A stretch of DNA of 64,000 nucleotides from Forficula auricularia (GCA_024734495.1 JALMQS010000073.1:1184379-1248378), one strand, 5' to 3'; positions 44,313 to 55,315 are shown, counted from the stretch's first letter. Numbers and translations are program-made. The notes: generated by a model not told the origin, from the sequence alone.

Positions 44313-44509
44313 AGATAAAAAGAATTTGATCTTTTAAATTTTCAGTCGATTCCTCTATGTCTTCAGCAAAGATGACGGATAAAAAAACAAAGCAGTTGCT
44401 ATGGTTATTTATAATATTTCCTTCCAAATTTAGCATTTCACAGAGTGAAGACTAACCATTTTTACTTAAGCAAGATTTATCTGGCCAAAGAAATAAATTT
44501 TAAAGAAAT

Positions 44510-45112
44510 TTAAATAAGCTGACGTGTTCTGATGTGGCCATCCACTTGACTTTATCATACAACCTGGCCCCTAATATTTAATAAAATTATTTATAATCAT
44601 GTAGGGGGAGGGAGGTTAGTTTTTGCATTTTTAGACTTCTGGGGTCCCACTGATTATGTATACAAAATTTGGTTGAGTTTGCTCAAATGGCCTAGATTTT
44701 TAATTTTTAAACCCCCTCCACCCCCCTTAATTTTAGGTCAATATGCACGAAAATCTAATCAGCTCTTAATCTCAATGGACCAAAACTACCTGTGAAATTT
44801 GGTTTCGATATTAACGCTAGTTTTTGAGCTAGCTCGTCCACAAAAATTTGGTAACGCACAGACTAACGGACAGACAAACAGACAACCAGACAGACTAACA
44901 GACATTTTGACAAAACAATTATTATCTCGAAAAATATAATGTTTTCCATGTTCACTTATTAGAGCTTTTTTATAGACCGAAATGCCATGGTTTTGCTCAA
45001 TTTTTTTAATCAAAATAGTTTCAGCCGTTTTTAAGATATTTTGAAAAAAGAAGGGAAAAAACCACTTTTTTCATACACGATTTCAATACTTGTCCATACA
45101 CTGTATGAAGGG
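44510..45112 (+). mobile_element. Family A repeat, full-length copy
   Basis: Starts AATAAGCTGACGTGTTCTGA; ends TTGTCCATACACTGTATGAA, where the terminal hairpin is slightly eroded. Contains an expanded GACAGACAAACAGACAACCA run at 44865-44905. Confidence 0.68.
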
Positions 45113-45299
45113 TTATATTTCTTAAATCTAAAAGATGAAGCATTGATTCTACTGGGATAATTCAGCCAATAGATTTATAATTTAAATGCCGAGCACATTG
45201 TGATTTGCAACTCATATAGCGTTGTAAAAAAATGAGTAAAAAAAAGCAAACTGGAAGAGTTTCTTTTCTTAAGATTAACTCTCTAAATTTTTAATCTAA

Positions 45300-45550
45300 A
45301 TGTTCTCGTGTTTTTTTTCTCTCTTTGTTTAGTTCCCGATCTCTCCAATAGGAGACGCTGTTGTCTTTTTTACTTTTTTTTTCTATCCCAGAGTTTCCCA
45401 TCACACCGCCCCGCCTCCGTCCCACTGACCTATCACTTGAAATTCTCTCTCTCTGGAGTTGGAATCCAGATTAAAATCGAATCCAGAGGGGTGAGGGGGT
45501 GCAAAAGGGGAAACTGCGGGTCGTCACGCAAATCCGGCTTCTAATTTAAT
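45300..45550. other. Non-repetitive block upstream of a ratchet-like site
   Basis: Higher GC and higher complexity than its surroundings: CGATCTCTCCAATAGGAGAC, CACACCGCCCCGCCTCCGTC, GAAACTGCGGGTCGTCACG. No frame is convincing. Its placement just before the splice-like site at 45615 is notable, but no function can be assigned. Confidence 0.3.
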
Positions 45551-45591
45551 CACGTTGTGTTGTATTTATTTTATTCAACGACTAATAGACT

Positions 45592-45621
45592 GCGCTTTTT
45601 TTTGTTCTGTTTCAGGTGAGT
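45592..45621 (+). promoter_or_regulatory. Candidate recursive (ratchet) splice site
   Basis: CTTTTTTTTGTTCTGTTTCAG runs straight into GTGAGTG (junction 45615/45616): a near-ideal acceptor abutting a near-ideal donor. Same strand as the site at 7432/7433, 38 kb away, as expected for steps through one long intron. Confidence 0.5.
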
Positions 45622-45687
45622 GTTAGAGAGTGATTTTACATTGAAAGCCGTGCAATTCATCATGTCATCCCCTGTTTACCTGTTAAA
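45616..45687 (+). other. Candidate recursive-splicing exon or 5' coding exon (72 nt)
   Basis: Bounded by the acceptor at 45615 and a donor TTAAA then GTAAGC (GT at 45688). All three frames from the acceptor have early stops, so it is not an internal coding exon. An ATG at 45661-45663 opens MSSPVYLL up to the donor, so a start-codon exon is the alternative. Confidence 0.35.
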
Positions 45688-45936
45688 GTAAGCATTCACA
45701 CAAATTACCATTTTTATTGAGTTTTTCGCGTTCTGTTATTTTTTTTCTAATCATTTTAGGTTATTATTCATAACGGAACAACGGAAAGGATTTTTCATAC
45801 GCGATTATTTATTTAGTAAAATATAAATGGCTTTTCTTTGCTTTGCCTTAAAGGTGACTTCAGTTATGACAATAAGGTCAAATCTTTATTCAATATTTTT
45901 GTAATAATTTTAATTGAAATAATTATTTTATATCGA

Positions 45937-46345
45937 GAATTGATGAAAGCCAGCCCAAGAATAATGGAAAGTGACTTTCAAAATCGACGTTTCGGAGGAT
46001 CTTCCCCGAGGGGTGATCCGCGATTGGAAGTAGGTGTACACCTTTTTGAAAGTATTTTGAAAGTACTTGGAAATATTTGGAAGTACTTGGAAATATATGA
46101 AAGTACTTGGAAATATTTGTTAGTACTTGGGAATATTTGGAAGTACAAGTGGAAGTAGGTGTACAGCATATTAGGTCGCGGTTCACCCCTCGATCTTCTC
46201 TCTTTAAAAGTGTCACCAAAGAAGGAGTAGAGATTCTCCGAAACGTCGATTTTTAAGAGAATGAAAGTGACGTTCTAATAAATTTATTTTATTCGGAATT
46301 TTATTTTTCATTATCCATGGGCTGGCTTCCATCAATTCTTTATTG
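45937..46345. repeat. Foldback with opposed hammerhead-like motifs and a MITE
   Basis: GAATTGATGAAAGCCAGCCC and its complement GGGCTGGCTTCCATCAATTC mark the arms. AAAATCGACGTTTCGGAG (minus motif) faces AAGA, AGGAG-TAGAGATT-CTCC, GAAAC, GTC, GATTTTT (46225-46256). The left motif is cut by the MITE at 46007. Confidence 0.65.
46007..46192. mobile_element. hAT-type MITE, copy 3, with internal minisatellite
   Basis: Ends CGAGGGGTGATCCGCGA / TCGCGGTTCACCCCTCG; duplications ATCTTCCC (45999-46006) and ATCTTCTC (46193-46200), 7 of 8 equal. The interior is an expansion of GTACTTGGAAATATTTGGAA repeats absent from the other copies. Confidence 0.82.
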
Positions 46346-46404
46346 AAATCACATCGTTTCTCCAAAAGAAAATACTTCTAATATTATTTTATATAGTACT
46401 ATCT

Positions 46405-46436
46405 GACGACCGGGACTACGGACCGGCGTCCCCTAG
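46405..46436 (+). repeat. Helitron-type 3' terminus, copy 1
   Basis: GACG-A-CCGG, loop GACTACGGA, CCGG-CGTC, then CC and CTAG followed by T. A hairpin just before CTAG with a following T is the Helitron 3' signature. It matches the 61121 terminus position by position. The body upstream is not delimited. Confidence 0.5.
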
Positions 46437-46536
46437 TTCCTGAAATTATTTTTAAATTAACCCAGTGTTATGGGGTTGTTTCGTTGTTTCGTATCTCACC
46501 GCTGCTGGTGTGGTTGATTATAGGTTTAGGGGTTGG

Positions 46537-46702
46537 CGAGGGGTGAACCGCGATTGGAATTAGGTGTACAGCATCTTTGGAATTATTTGGAATTACTTTG
46601 GAATTCATTAGATAATCTATTGTCATCTATTGTCTTCTATTTGTAAATGAAAGTGGAAGTGGAAATAGGTATACACGATTTTAGGTCGCGGTTCACCCCT
46701 CG
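46537..46702. mobile_element. hAT-type MITE, copy 4
   Basis: Ends CGAGGGGTGAACCGCGA / TCGCGGTTCACCCCTCG, flanked by a perfect 8-bp duplication GGGGTTGG (46529-46536 and 46703-46710). Opposite internal orientation to copy 1 (GGAATTATTTGGAATTACTT). Confidence 0.9.
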
Positions 46703-46785
46703 GGGGTTGGTAAGATTTCTTACTGCCACCATCGGATGAAAGGTGAAGTTGAATTGACGATTTCGTTGATTTATAAGCAATTTAC

Positions 46786-47255
46786 ATAAGCTTTACAAGT
46801 TTCCCATCTAAATATCATGGGGTTTTCGGCATTGAAATGTCAATTTTTTATTCCGGCCAAAGCAAATTTTCAAAAAAAATTTGAAACTCTCTAGACTTTA
46901 TCCTTATAATACTAGCTATCCTTCAGAATTTTTAGAGATTTTTAGCTATTAGTTATAGCTAGATAAAATACTGCTATATCTTAGTGTTAGTAAGTTATAG
47001 ACTCCAAAATTTTAATAGAAAATTTTTTGAACCTTTACTTTGCCCGGAATAAATAATTGATCATTCAATTCCAAAAACCGCATTTTATTTAGATGGAAAA
47101 CTTGCATCGCCGTTCGGCACAGGTTAAAATTGAGATAGGGCCTTGAAACTTGGGAGATATTTTTTATTTATTTATTTTGAACCATATGAGCCTCTCTGAC
47201 AGAGTAAAAATTCGAAAATTTCCAAAAATAATGACCTCCCTAATGCTTACTACTT
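46786..47255. mobile_element. Palindromic repeat G, copy 2
   Basis: TTTCCCATCTAAATATCATG, TTTTTTATTCCGGCCAAAG, then the mirrored CCATTTTATTTAGATGG-type arm and right end CCAAAAATAATGACCTCCCT. Matches 35217-35760; its left end is lost. Confidence 0.6.
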
Positions 47256-47639
47256 TATATGGTGAAATTAAAAGCGAATAATTTTTTATATGCTATAAAT
47301 ATAAGTTTGTGTTTGATAATACATAACAACTCTGTCTGCACTCAATGTATTGAGTTTTCAAATATGTATTATCATTAGAGCTGAAGATGGCATTATATAA
47401 TTAAAGTCGAAACTGTTTTCTTAAGGTAGTTGTTTCGCGACAATACTAGCAAAAACTTAATGATAGAATATATAGTAGAGACAATAAGGATTCATAATTC
47501 ATAAGCCCAAAACTTTTTGCTGTTTATGTACCACTACTAGCCAATCCCGTGCTCGTTTGACAAATCTGGCAACATTTTCCGAGCTTGAATATTTTTATCA
47601 CAGAAATGACAGATAAAATACATTATAAAGTAATTAGTT

Positions 47640-47832
47640 GGGATTGTGGTGTTGGTGCAAGGTGAAACATCTTTAATAAAGGTAAAAGTAAATAAATATT
47701 ATATCCAATATTCATTTACTATGAGTTAATAATTTTTGGTCACTTGTTTTTTAATGTGAAACAAGTGACCAAGAAACCTTAACTCATAGTGAATGAATAT
47801 TGCATATAATATTTATTTACTTTTAACTTTAC
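47640..47832. repeat. Foldback of the GGTGTTGGT family
   Basis: TGGTGTTGGTGCAAGGTGAA at 47650, then arms AAAGTAAATAAATATTATAT / ATATAATATTTATTTACTTT and TTACTATGAGTTAA / TTAACTCATAGTGAA around TTGGTCACTTG..CAAGTGACCAA. Confidence 0.65.
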
Positions 47833-48432
47833 ATTATAAAAGTCGATTTATTAAACAAAAAGTTCTTAATAAACGATTAAAAGCTGTTGCGCAATTGTTG
47901 AAGCGAAAAAGCGTCAAAAAAATTACTAAAATCAACCCACTTTTTAGGTTAAATGAATGCGTTGTTGCCAGCTTGTTTTTAGTATAAATTTTTCATTATT
48001 TATTGATTATTATCTCAGAAACTGTGTTGTAACTATGAATTAAAATTTTCTTAAAAAATGTATTAGTTATTTTTTAATGTTGCTTTAGTTTTTTATAACA
48101 ACGGTAAGAAGAGTTTCTTAATTATAATTAAATATGTATGTAAATTTTCCGATATCCCGTATAGTGCAATGTATAAGAGTCTGAAAAACTATTTTTAAAT
48201 TTAATATCTCCCGAAATATATTGTTCATAAATTTCGTTTTGCCACCAATCGACGCAGAACTATTTCCATAATAATCTCTCTAAATTTCAAAAAAATCCTA
48301 AGAAAATCCATATGGTGATACAACTACCTTAATTACGAGTTTTTATTAGACAGAGGCTTTCTTTAATGGCTGAATTCCTCTTTTTATAATTTATAAAAAA
48401 ATTTATTAACTTTATTATTTAAAAATAACTTA

Positions 48433-48667
48433 CCTTAGTAATAAAATACAGCAATGACAATACTGTCACGTTCTAAAGAGCTCCAGACTTATTTTTATGA
48501 ATTGAAATTATTATTATAAAAGTCTATTGTGAAAATATATATAGGTACTCCTATAGATATAATATTTTTCTTTGGTTTTCTTGTTAAATTCCATCATTTT
48601 CCGCTCGAATTGAATGTTATCTCTTCTTCTGGTTCTTTTCGCGAAGCACGCACGTTCTTTGTGGCTT
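48433..48667 (-). other. Possible minus-strand exon (splice-site pair only)
   Basis: On the minus strand, the tract CTCTCATCCTTTGCTTTTAG ends at 48668 and a donor ACTAAG then GTAAGTT lies at 48432. Between them the frames contain stops, so it would be untranslated or contain a start or stop. Adjoining 48640-48870 is a GC-rich island unlike its surroundings (CCTAGGGGGGCCC, CAGGGGGCCAGG). Could be the 5' region of an unseen minus-strand gene, or chance. Confidence 0.25.
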
Positions 48668-49588
48668 CTAAAAGCAAAGGATGAGAGAATTGTAGAGACT
48701 GCGTGGGTGGTTTGCAGAAAGCCTGGCCCCCTGGCCCTTTGCCCCGTTAACCCGCTTCGAATAATCTGCAGGGAATTCCCAACTGTTAACCCCCTAGGGG
48801 GGCCCTTGCCCTCCCACCCTGCCTCCACAACCGCATTCAATCGATATGTTTGGGGTTGGCGTTTTTTTCTTATTTCAAGCACAACTGTTAAATTATCACT
48901 GCTGGCTAGAACATTGGTGTTAATAGTAATAGTAGTAGTGTTGTAGTACAAGCGGAAAAAACTAAATTCTAGATATAAATAAGTAAAAAGGCGGATTGAT
49001 CAGTAATCAGTCCATGTTCTCAATCTATTATTCTATGTGGACTAAAATAAAGTTTTATCACATACTTAACACCACCCAGAATTCGCCCACGCACTTGCAC
49101 TTTTGCTCTAATCTTTTTAAAAGAATTTATAAAAACAAGCAGAGAATAGCTATTGAAATTTTAATTTCAATTAGCAATAGGGTAATTTTCTGAATATATG
49201 AGTACAAGATTAGCCGAGTCCTTCCCCGCTGTTGCCGAAATAAGGGGGTGGAAAAATCTTAATGCTAGCTTCCAATAAAATGCAGTTGTTATTGTCAGGT
49301 TAAAATTAATTTTAATTAATATCAGTAAAAATTGTACAATCAATTTCTTTTATTAGTTCTAGTAAAAAAAAAGTATAATCAATTTAATTAATTTGAATAA
49401 TAAGTGTAAAATCAATTTAGATAATTTTAGTAAAAATTGTACAATCAATTCTTTCTTATTATTTGCTGGTAACTAAAAGTTGGTAACTCTGTACCCTTAT
49501 AATTTAATATATAAACAAGAATAACTTAATCCAATAATAATATATAGAATAGGCCAGATTAATTTGCAGCAACGCTGACGTAATGCTG

Positions 49589-49603
49589 CCGCCAGGGAGC
49601 GCT
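49589..49603 (+). promoter_or_regulatory. CTCF-like site
   Basis: CCGCCAGGGAGCGCT matches the general CTCF core (CCGCCAGGGGGCGCT) with one difference, within a non-repetitive GC patch (GCAACGCTGACGTAATGCTG). Binding is an inference from the motif alone. Confidence 0.25.
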
Positions 49604-50299
49604 GATACCGTTGGTATATTTGCGGCAAATTTGAAATATAATCGTAATTTGGACTCGAATTTTGAAATGAAACACTCCAATTGATTTTAAATTAAGAAAC
49701 ATTAAATATATTGATAATAATTATTCCTCCTCCCCGACCCTCCTCACCACTCAAAAATTAAATATTCAATTCGCTTTTCTTTGCGCACAGAAGAAGAAAT
49801 TAATCACATCTTATTTGATTTATATTTTATATATTATTTGTTTATTTTTTAATAATTTGCCACTTTTTTATAATTTTTTAAAATTCTAAATTTTGTTATT
49901 CTTATTTTTTGATTTTTACAAAATTGAACGACTTAAGAGACGCATGCCCGAGTTTCTCATGGCAATACTGGAGCAGCCTGTCATACAAACACACCTGATC
50001 TCTTTTAAATATTTGGAGCCTTATATTGATTATCGATCCCAAATTAAAAAAAATGATAACATAAAATTTTCCTCCTCACACGATCCCACTTATTTAAATA
50101 AATCTACATATTTCCACACAAAAATATCACAATGCTGTAGATTATAGAAAAAAAATACTCCCAGATTCATATCTAGAGCCTCATTTCTGTAGCTGTGTCA
50201 GGACGAAAATGAGGCGAAACTTTTAAGAGACTATGTATTTTCGGGAGTTTACAGGTATACATTTGGAGTGGGGTTTTTAAGAGGAATACAATTTTTGGA

Positions 50300-50375
50300 C
50301 CGAGACTCCGCCCGCCAGGGCACCAGCCCAGAGGGTCGAGCTTCGAGGACGTGCCGAAGGCACGCACGAAAAGCT
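50300..50375 (+). repeat. GC-rich hairpin block, Helitron-like
   Basis: GACCGAGACTCCGCCCGCC, then the hairpin CGTGCC GAA GGCACG (50350-50364). Resembles the block at 15380-15440 (GGCGTGCCTAAGGCACGCC, GCGGGCGGCG) in inverse order. The following 50540-50800 is unique, moderately GC-rich sequence with no supported gene. Confidence 0.4.
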
Positions 50376-50867
50376 CGTAAGATAATATTAATGCAATTAA
50401 ATGCTGAATGTACTCACAAAAATTCACTGGCCGGATTTCAATTCCCTTAGACTAAAACTTACGAACATATAATTAACTTATACTTAAAATTATACACTTC
50501 ACAAATGCCAATTTCACAATTAAATCACAGTTGGGGTGCTCACTAACTAGGGTTGTTGCTTCGTTGCGGTAATTGCCTGCCTACCCTGCTCAGTGCTTGC
50601 GTAACGTCTTATATAGGTGAACATTGCTGCGTCGCCAAAAGTGTTGAGAAACTGCACTGGCCATCAAGATGCACTGTGGGAACGGATGTCGAGAAGAATC
50701 GCTTAGTTTGTGGGAATCGGTTAGTAACTTCCATGCCAAAAGCATTTGGAAGGCAGGACAGGCTAGCCGAACACTTGAATTAATAATCCGAATGTTTTTG
50801 GGGTTTTACGAATACAACATATTATTATTTACTTTCACTTTTATAGTATTTTAAAATAGATTCTTAA

Positions 50868-51475
50868 ATAAGCTGACGTGTTCTGATGTGGCCATCCACT
50901 TGACTTTACTATACAATCTGGCCCCTCTCTTATATTTAATATTTAATAAAATTATTTATAATCATGTAAGGGGGGGGGGGGTTAGTTTTTGAATTTTTAT
51001 ACTCCTGGGACCCACTGATTATGTATACAAAATTTGGTTGAGTTTGGTAAATGGTAAAGATTTTCATTTTTGGACCCCCCCCCCTATTTCGGGCGGTTAG
51101 TTTTTTCATTTTTAGACTTCTTGGGGTCCACTAATTATGTATACAAAATTTGATTTAGTTTGGTAAATTGCCAAGATTTTCATTTTTAACCCCCCTCGAC
51201 CCCCTTTAATTTTGGGTCGATATGCACCAAAATCTAATCAGCTCTTAATATCAATGGACCAAAACTACGTGTGAAATTTGGTTTCGATATTCACACTAGT
51301 TTTTGAGCTAGCTCGTCCACAATTTTGTTAACGCACAGACTAACAGACATTTTGACAAAACAATTATTATCTCGAAAAATATAATTTTTTCGATGTTCAC
51401 TTATTAGAGCTTTTTTGTAGACCTAAATGCCATGGTTTCGCTCAATTGTTTTAATCGAAATATGGTAAAGTAAAA
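50868..51475 (+). mobile_element. Family A repeat, copy lacking the last hairpin half
   Basis: Starts AATAAGCTGACGTGTTCTGA; contains 11-G and 9-C tracts; ends TTTTAATCGAAATATGGTAAAG, so about 100 bp before the terminal hairpin are deleted. Confidence 0.65.
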
Positions 51476-51521
51476 ATTAAATTTTTCTAAGTATTTTTAT
51501 TTTTAATTAATCTATACCTAT

Positions 51522-52065
51522 CAGTGGCGGGTGGTGACTTTTTAACCAGGCATGCTGCACAAAAAAGAACCCTTTCTTTTTTTAAATCTTAGATTTTTGT
51601 GGAAAATTCATCGATATAACCTCATTATAGAATTTTTCGTTCTTTTTCAAATTTAACATTCGATTTTTTTTTTCAAATGTTGTTCTTCACTTTTCTTTAG
51701 CATACTTCTGGTGATTCTTTTTATTTATTTAAGAGTTGACAATGATCGTTCAGCCTGCGTGCAACTGGAAGGTAATAGTCCAAATAAATTAATTGTTTTA
51801 AATCACATACTTCTGTCAAATAATCTTTCAAGATTATTTTTTTCATATACCATAATTTACTAAAATCAGGCGTCGAGTACATGTAAAGTAATTCAAAGTA
51901 TTTTAAATAAGATTGATTCAAATACTGGAAAATTCTTTTAATTTACTAACGTTAAAAAGTTCCATAAATTTTGAATTAAAGCAAAGCAAAATCTACACGA
52001 CATTCCTATACGACGACACGGTATGAAAATACTCTTGAAATTTTTTGGATGCCCCGGACCCACTG
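51522..52065. mobile_element. Non-autonomous hAT element
   Basis: 544 bp with ends CAGTGGCGGGTGGTGAC and GTCCGGGGCATCC in complement order (right end ...GGACCCACTG), flanked by ATACCTAT (51514-51521) and ATACCTTT (52066-52073), 7 of 8 equal. A 66-codon minus frame inside (51921-51721) resembles nothing I know. Confidence 0.7.
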
Positions 52066-52164
52066 ATACCTTTCTCAATAATAAATAAATAAATAAATAC
52101 CTACATTTTAACGTTGAGTGAGAAATACATTTTTTTTTTAAATGAAAAACAATGAAAGTGTATC

Positions 52165-52882
52165 TACTATTTTTTTACTTTACCATACAGGGTATGGTTG
52201 AGTTTGCTCAAATGGCCTAGATATTAATTTTTTGACCCAGCACTTTTTGGCGGTTAGTTTTTGCACTTTTTAGACTTCTAGGGTCCCAGTGATTTGTATA
52301 CAAAATTTGGTTGAGTTTGGTCAAATGGCCTAGATTTTTAATTTTGAACCCCCCCCCCCCCTCCTACCCCTCTTAATTTTGGGTCGATATGCACCAAAAT
52401 CTAATGGATACAAAACTACATGTGAAGTTTGGTTTCGATATTCGCACTAGTTTTTGAGCTAGCTCGTCCACAAAAATTTGGTAACGCACAGACTTACTAA
52501 CTAACTGACTAACTAACAGACATTTTGACAAAAAAATTATTATCTCGAAAAATATAATTTTTTCGATGTTCACTTATTAGGGATTTTTTGTAGAGCGAAA
52601 TGCCATTGGTTTCGCTCAATTTTTTTAATCGAAATAGTTTCATCCGTTTTTGAGATATTTCGAAAAAAAAAGGAAAAACCCCCACTTTTTTATGCACGAT
52701 TACAATACTAACCAAATTTTGTATACATAATCAGTGGATTCCCAGAAGTCTAAAAAGCAAAAACTAACTCCCCTGACCTACATGATTATAAATAATTTTA
52801 TTAAATATTGAATATAAGTGAAGGGCCAGGTTATATGGTAAAGTCAAGTGGATGGCCACATCAGAACACGTCAGCTTATTTT
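52165..52882. repeat. Family A composite: plus copy joined to minus 5' end
   Basis: TTTACTTTACCATACAGGG at 52175 opens an incomplete plus copy to 52710. From 52711 the sequence reads family A on the minus strand to GTGGATGGCCACATCAGAAC, ACGTCAGCTTATT. The two copies are fused, giving a loose foldback. Confidence 0.6.
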
Positions 52883-53272
52883 TTCCTTTTTAGTATTGTA
52901 ATCGTGGATGAAAAAGTGTTTGTTTTTTTCGTCATATTTTCGAAATATGACAAAAATTGCTAAAACTATTTTGATGAAAAAAATTTAAGTTAATTTAATT
53001 AGTTCCTAATTGTACACTTTCAATTTTTTCGAATTGAAAAACAATGAGCCTGTACAATAGACTGAAAATTAAGTAAAGCAAAATCAAATCATGTCAACTG
53101 GAATGTTTGAACTATGGGATTTTCGGGTTGCTGTTGTTTGGTTGAGTCTAATTTATGTGTGCGTGTTCTTTGTGTCTTGTTTGTCTATGTATGCCTCATA
53201 TGTAAAAGGACTTGTTCCGTACAAAATAAAATAAATAAATAGACATGTTAAATTAAAAAAAATAACGCCAGT

Positions 53273-53400
53273 TAATTTTTTGGACGATTATTTCAGAATG
53301 GAAACAACATAGTATCGAATAGTGTAGTATGATCAGCACACAAAAGTGAATTTCCTACACGCCGACTCCAATCGTTTTCAGGGGTTGATTAATTCCTAAA
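53273..53400 (+). repeat. Fragment of foldback repeat D
   Basis: TTTTTGGACGATTATTTCAG, CACACAAAAGTGAATTTCC and CGTTTTCAGGGG match the arms at 8784-8905 and 9590-9700. Confidence 0.5.
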
Positions 53401-53481
53401 GTTGTGAAAAATATTGTAAAATAAAATAAGAACACACACTATAAACTGCTGTACAAAATTATCGCATCACCACTATAAAAA

Positions 53482-54172
53482 TAAGCTGACGTGTTCTGAT
53501 GTGGCCATCCACTTGACTTTACCATACAACCTAGCCCCTAAAATTATTTATAATCATGTAGGGACTGGTTAGTTTTTGTATTTTTATACTTCTGGGGTCC
53601 CGCTGATTATGTATACAAAATTTGGTTGAGTTTGGTAAATGGCCAAGATTTTTATTTTTTGACCTTACACCCCCCCCCCCCTCCATTTTGGACGGCTAGT
53701 TTTTGCATTTTTAGACTTCTGGGGGTCCACTGATTATGTATACAAAATTTGGTTGAGTTTGCTCAAACGGCCTAGATTTTTAATTTTTAACCCCCCCCCC
53801 CTCAACCTCCCTTAATTTTGGGTCGATATGCACCAAAATCTAATCAGCTCTTAATCTCAATGGACCAAAACTACGTGTGAAATTTGGTTTCGATATTCAC
53901 ACTAGTCTTTGAGCTAGCTCGTCCACAAAAATTTGGTAACGCACAGACTAACAGACATTTTGACAAAACAATTATTATCTCGAAAAATATAATTTTTTCG
54001 ATGTTCACTTATTAGGGCTTTTTTGTAGAGCGAAATGCCATGGTTTCGCTCATTTTTTTTAATCAAAATAGTTTCAGCCGTTTTTGAGATATTTCGAAAA
54101 TAAAGAAGGAAAAAACTACTTTTTTCATGCACGATTACAATACTTGACCATACCCTGTATGGTAAAGTAAAA
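53482..54172 (+). mobile_element. Family A repeat, well-preserved copy
   Basis: Starts AATAAGCTGACGTGTTCTGA; ends TTGACCATACCCTGTATGG, TAAAGTAAA with an intact terminal hairpin. About 30 bp near the 5' end (the TATTTAATATT segment) are missing. The open frames on its minus strand are chance readings through the repeat. Confidence 0.72.
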
Positions 54173-54509
54173 TGAAAACTGATCTTATTCGTTTTAACAT
54201 TTAAAATTATTGTAATGCAAACCGAGACATAGTGAAAAACGTCCTCTACTTCCCCTACATTGCATAATGAGCACTTCTTCATCTCCTTAGAGTATGAAAA
54301 CTTATTCAAGTAGAGCAATTCTCCCCTCATTAAAGAGTGAGTAATAGGCTTTGGTAGAGGTCACACGTGAGCTGATGCCTCTCTGATCTTTCATAATATT
54401 TTTTGGGAAATAGTTGATTAATTAATTTATATATCTATAATGATTTATTTGTTTTTATTAAAATAATATCAAATTCAATAGAACAAAATTTGATTTATAA
54501 AAAATAATT

Positions 54510-55226
54510 TTTAAGAAAAAAATAAAAACCGACTTCAAAAAATTAAATGCAACAAATAAAATACACTAGAAGGTATAAAATAATTATTATCTTATTTAGT
54601 TACAACTAAACGACGAAATATTAACATGAAATACTTTTTGAAGTCGGTGCCAAACAAACTATACCTATAAGCGAGCGTACCCGCCAAACCTACTAAGTAA
54701 GATCCGTCGAGTGCGATTCATAAAAGGTATATGTTTGGCACCAACTTCAAAAAGTAATTTCATGTTAATATTTCGTCGTTTAGTTGTAACTAAATAAGAT
54801 AATAATTATTTTATACCTTTTAGTGTATTTTATTTGTTGAATTTAATTTTTTGGTCGATTTTTATATTTTTCTTAAAAATTATTTTTATTGTTCTCTTTT
54901 TAGTGATGTTATTAATAGTGATCATATCATCAGAACTTGACCAAATTAATATGACACCATCCCTAAGACACCCCCTATCGGATAAAAAAAGAACCATCGA
55001 AATCGGTTCATAAACAAAGAGGTTAGGTCTAAAAAAACCTAATAAAAAAGGTCTAATACCTATGAAAAAAATGGGACCAATCGGAAGGTGGGCTGAACCC
55101 AATGCAAATTTTTTTTTCAAAATCGGTTCTACAATTGGCGGAGATATGAGGTAACATAGGCACAAAAAAAAAAAAAAAAAAATCAGTCGAATAGAGAACC
55201 TCCTCCTTTTTTGAAGTCGGTTAAAA
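54510..55226 (+). repeat. AACCGACTTC foldback repeat, copy 2
   Basis: AAACCGACTTCAAAAAATTA to TTTTTGAAGTCGGTTAAAAA. Same order as the 7775 copy except that the spacer between the palindrome arms (about 54655-54740) is inverted. Confidence 0.72.
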
Positions 55227-55315
55227 AGAGATGAGATAATTTTGCACAGCAGTTTATATTATCCATATTATACCAAATATAAATATGTATTTGTATACAT
55301 GTAATTTATTTTGTT

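Noticed and set aside
47395..47445. Hammerhead-like AGCTGAAGATGGCAT..GTCGAAAC
   Set aside because: Stem II pairs poorly (GGC with GUC only); too degenerate to list, as is 36150-36190.
48514..48951. 145-codon minus frame and 110-codon plus frame over a GC-rich block
   Set aside because: Both strands are open over the same block, no known motif is visible and base composition explains the lack of stops; not called as a gene.
53914..54330. 138-codon minus frame with ISLYKKALISEHRKNYIF
   Set aside because: The same chance peptide recurs in every family A copy, with frames breaking at different points; it is a reading of a non-coding repeat.
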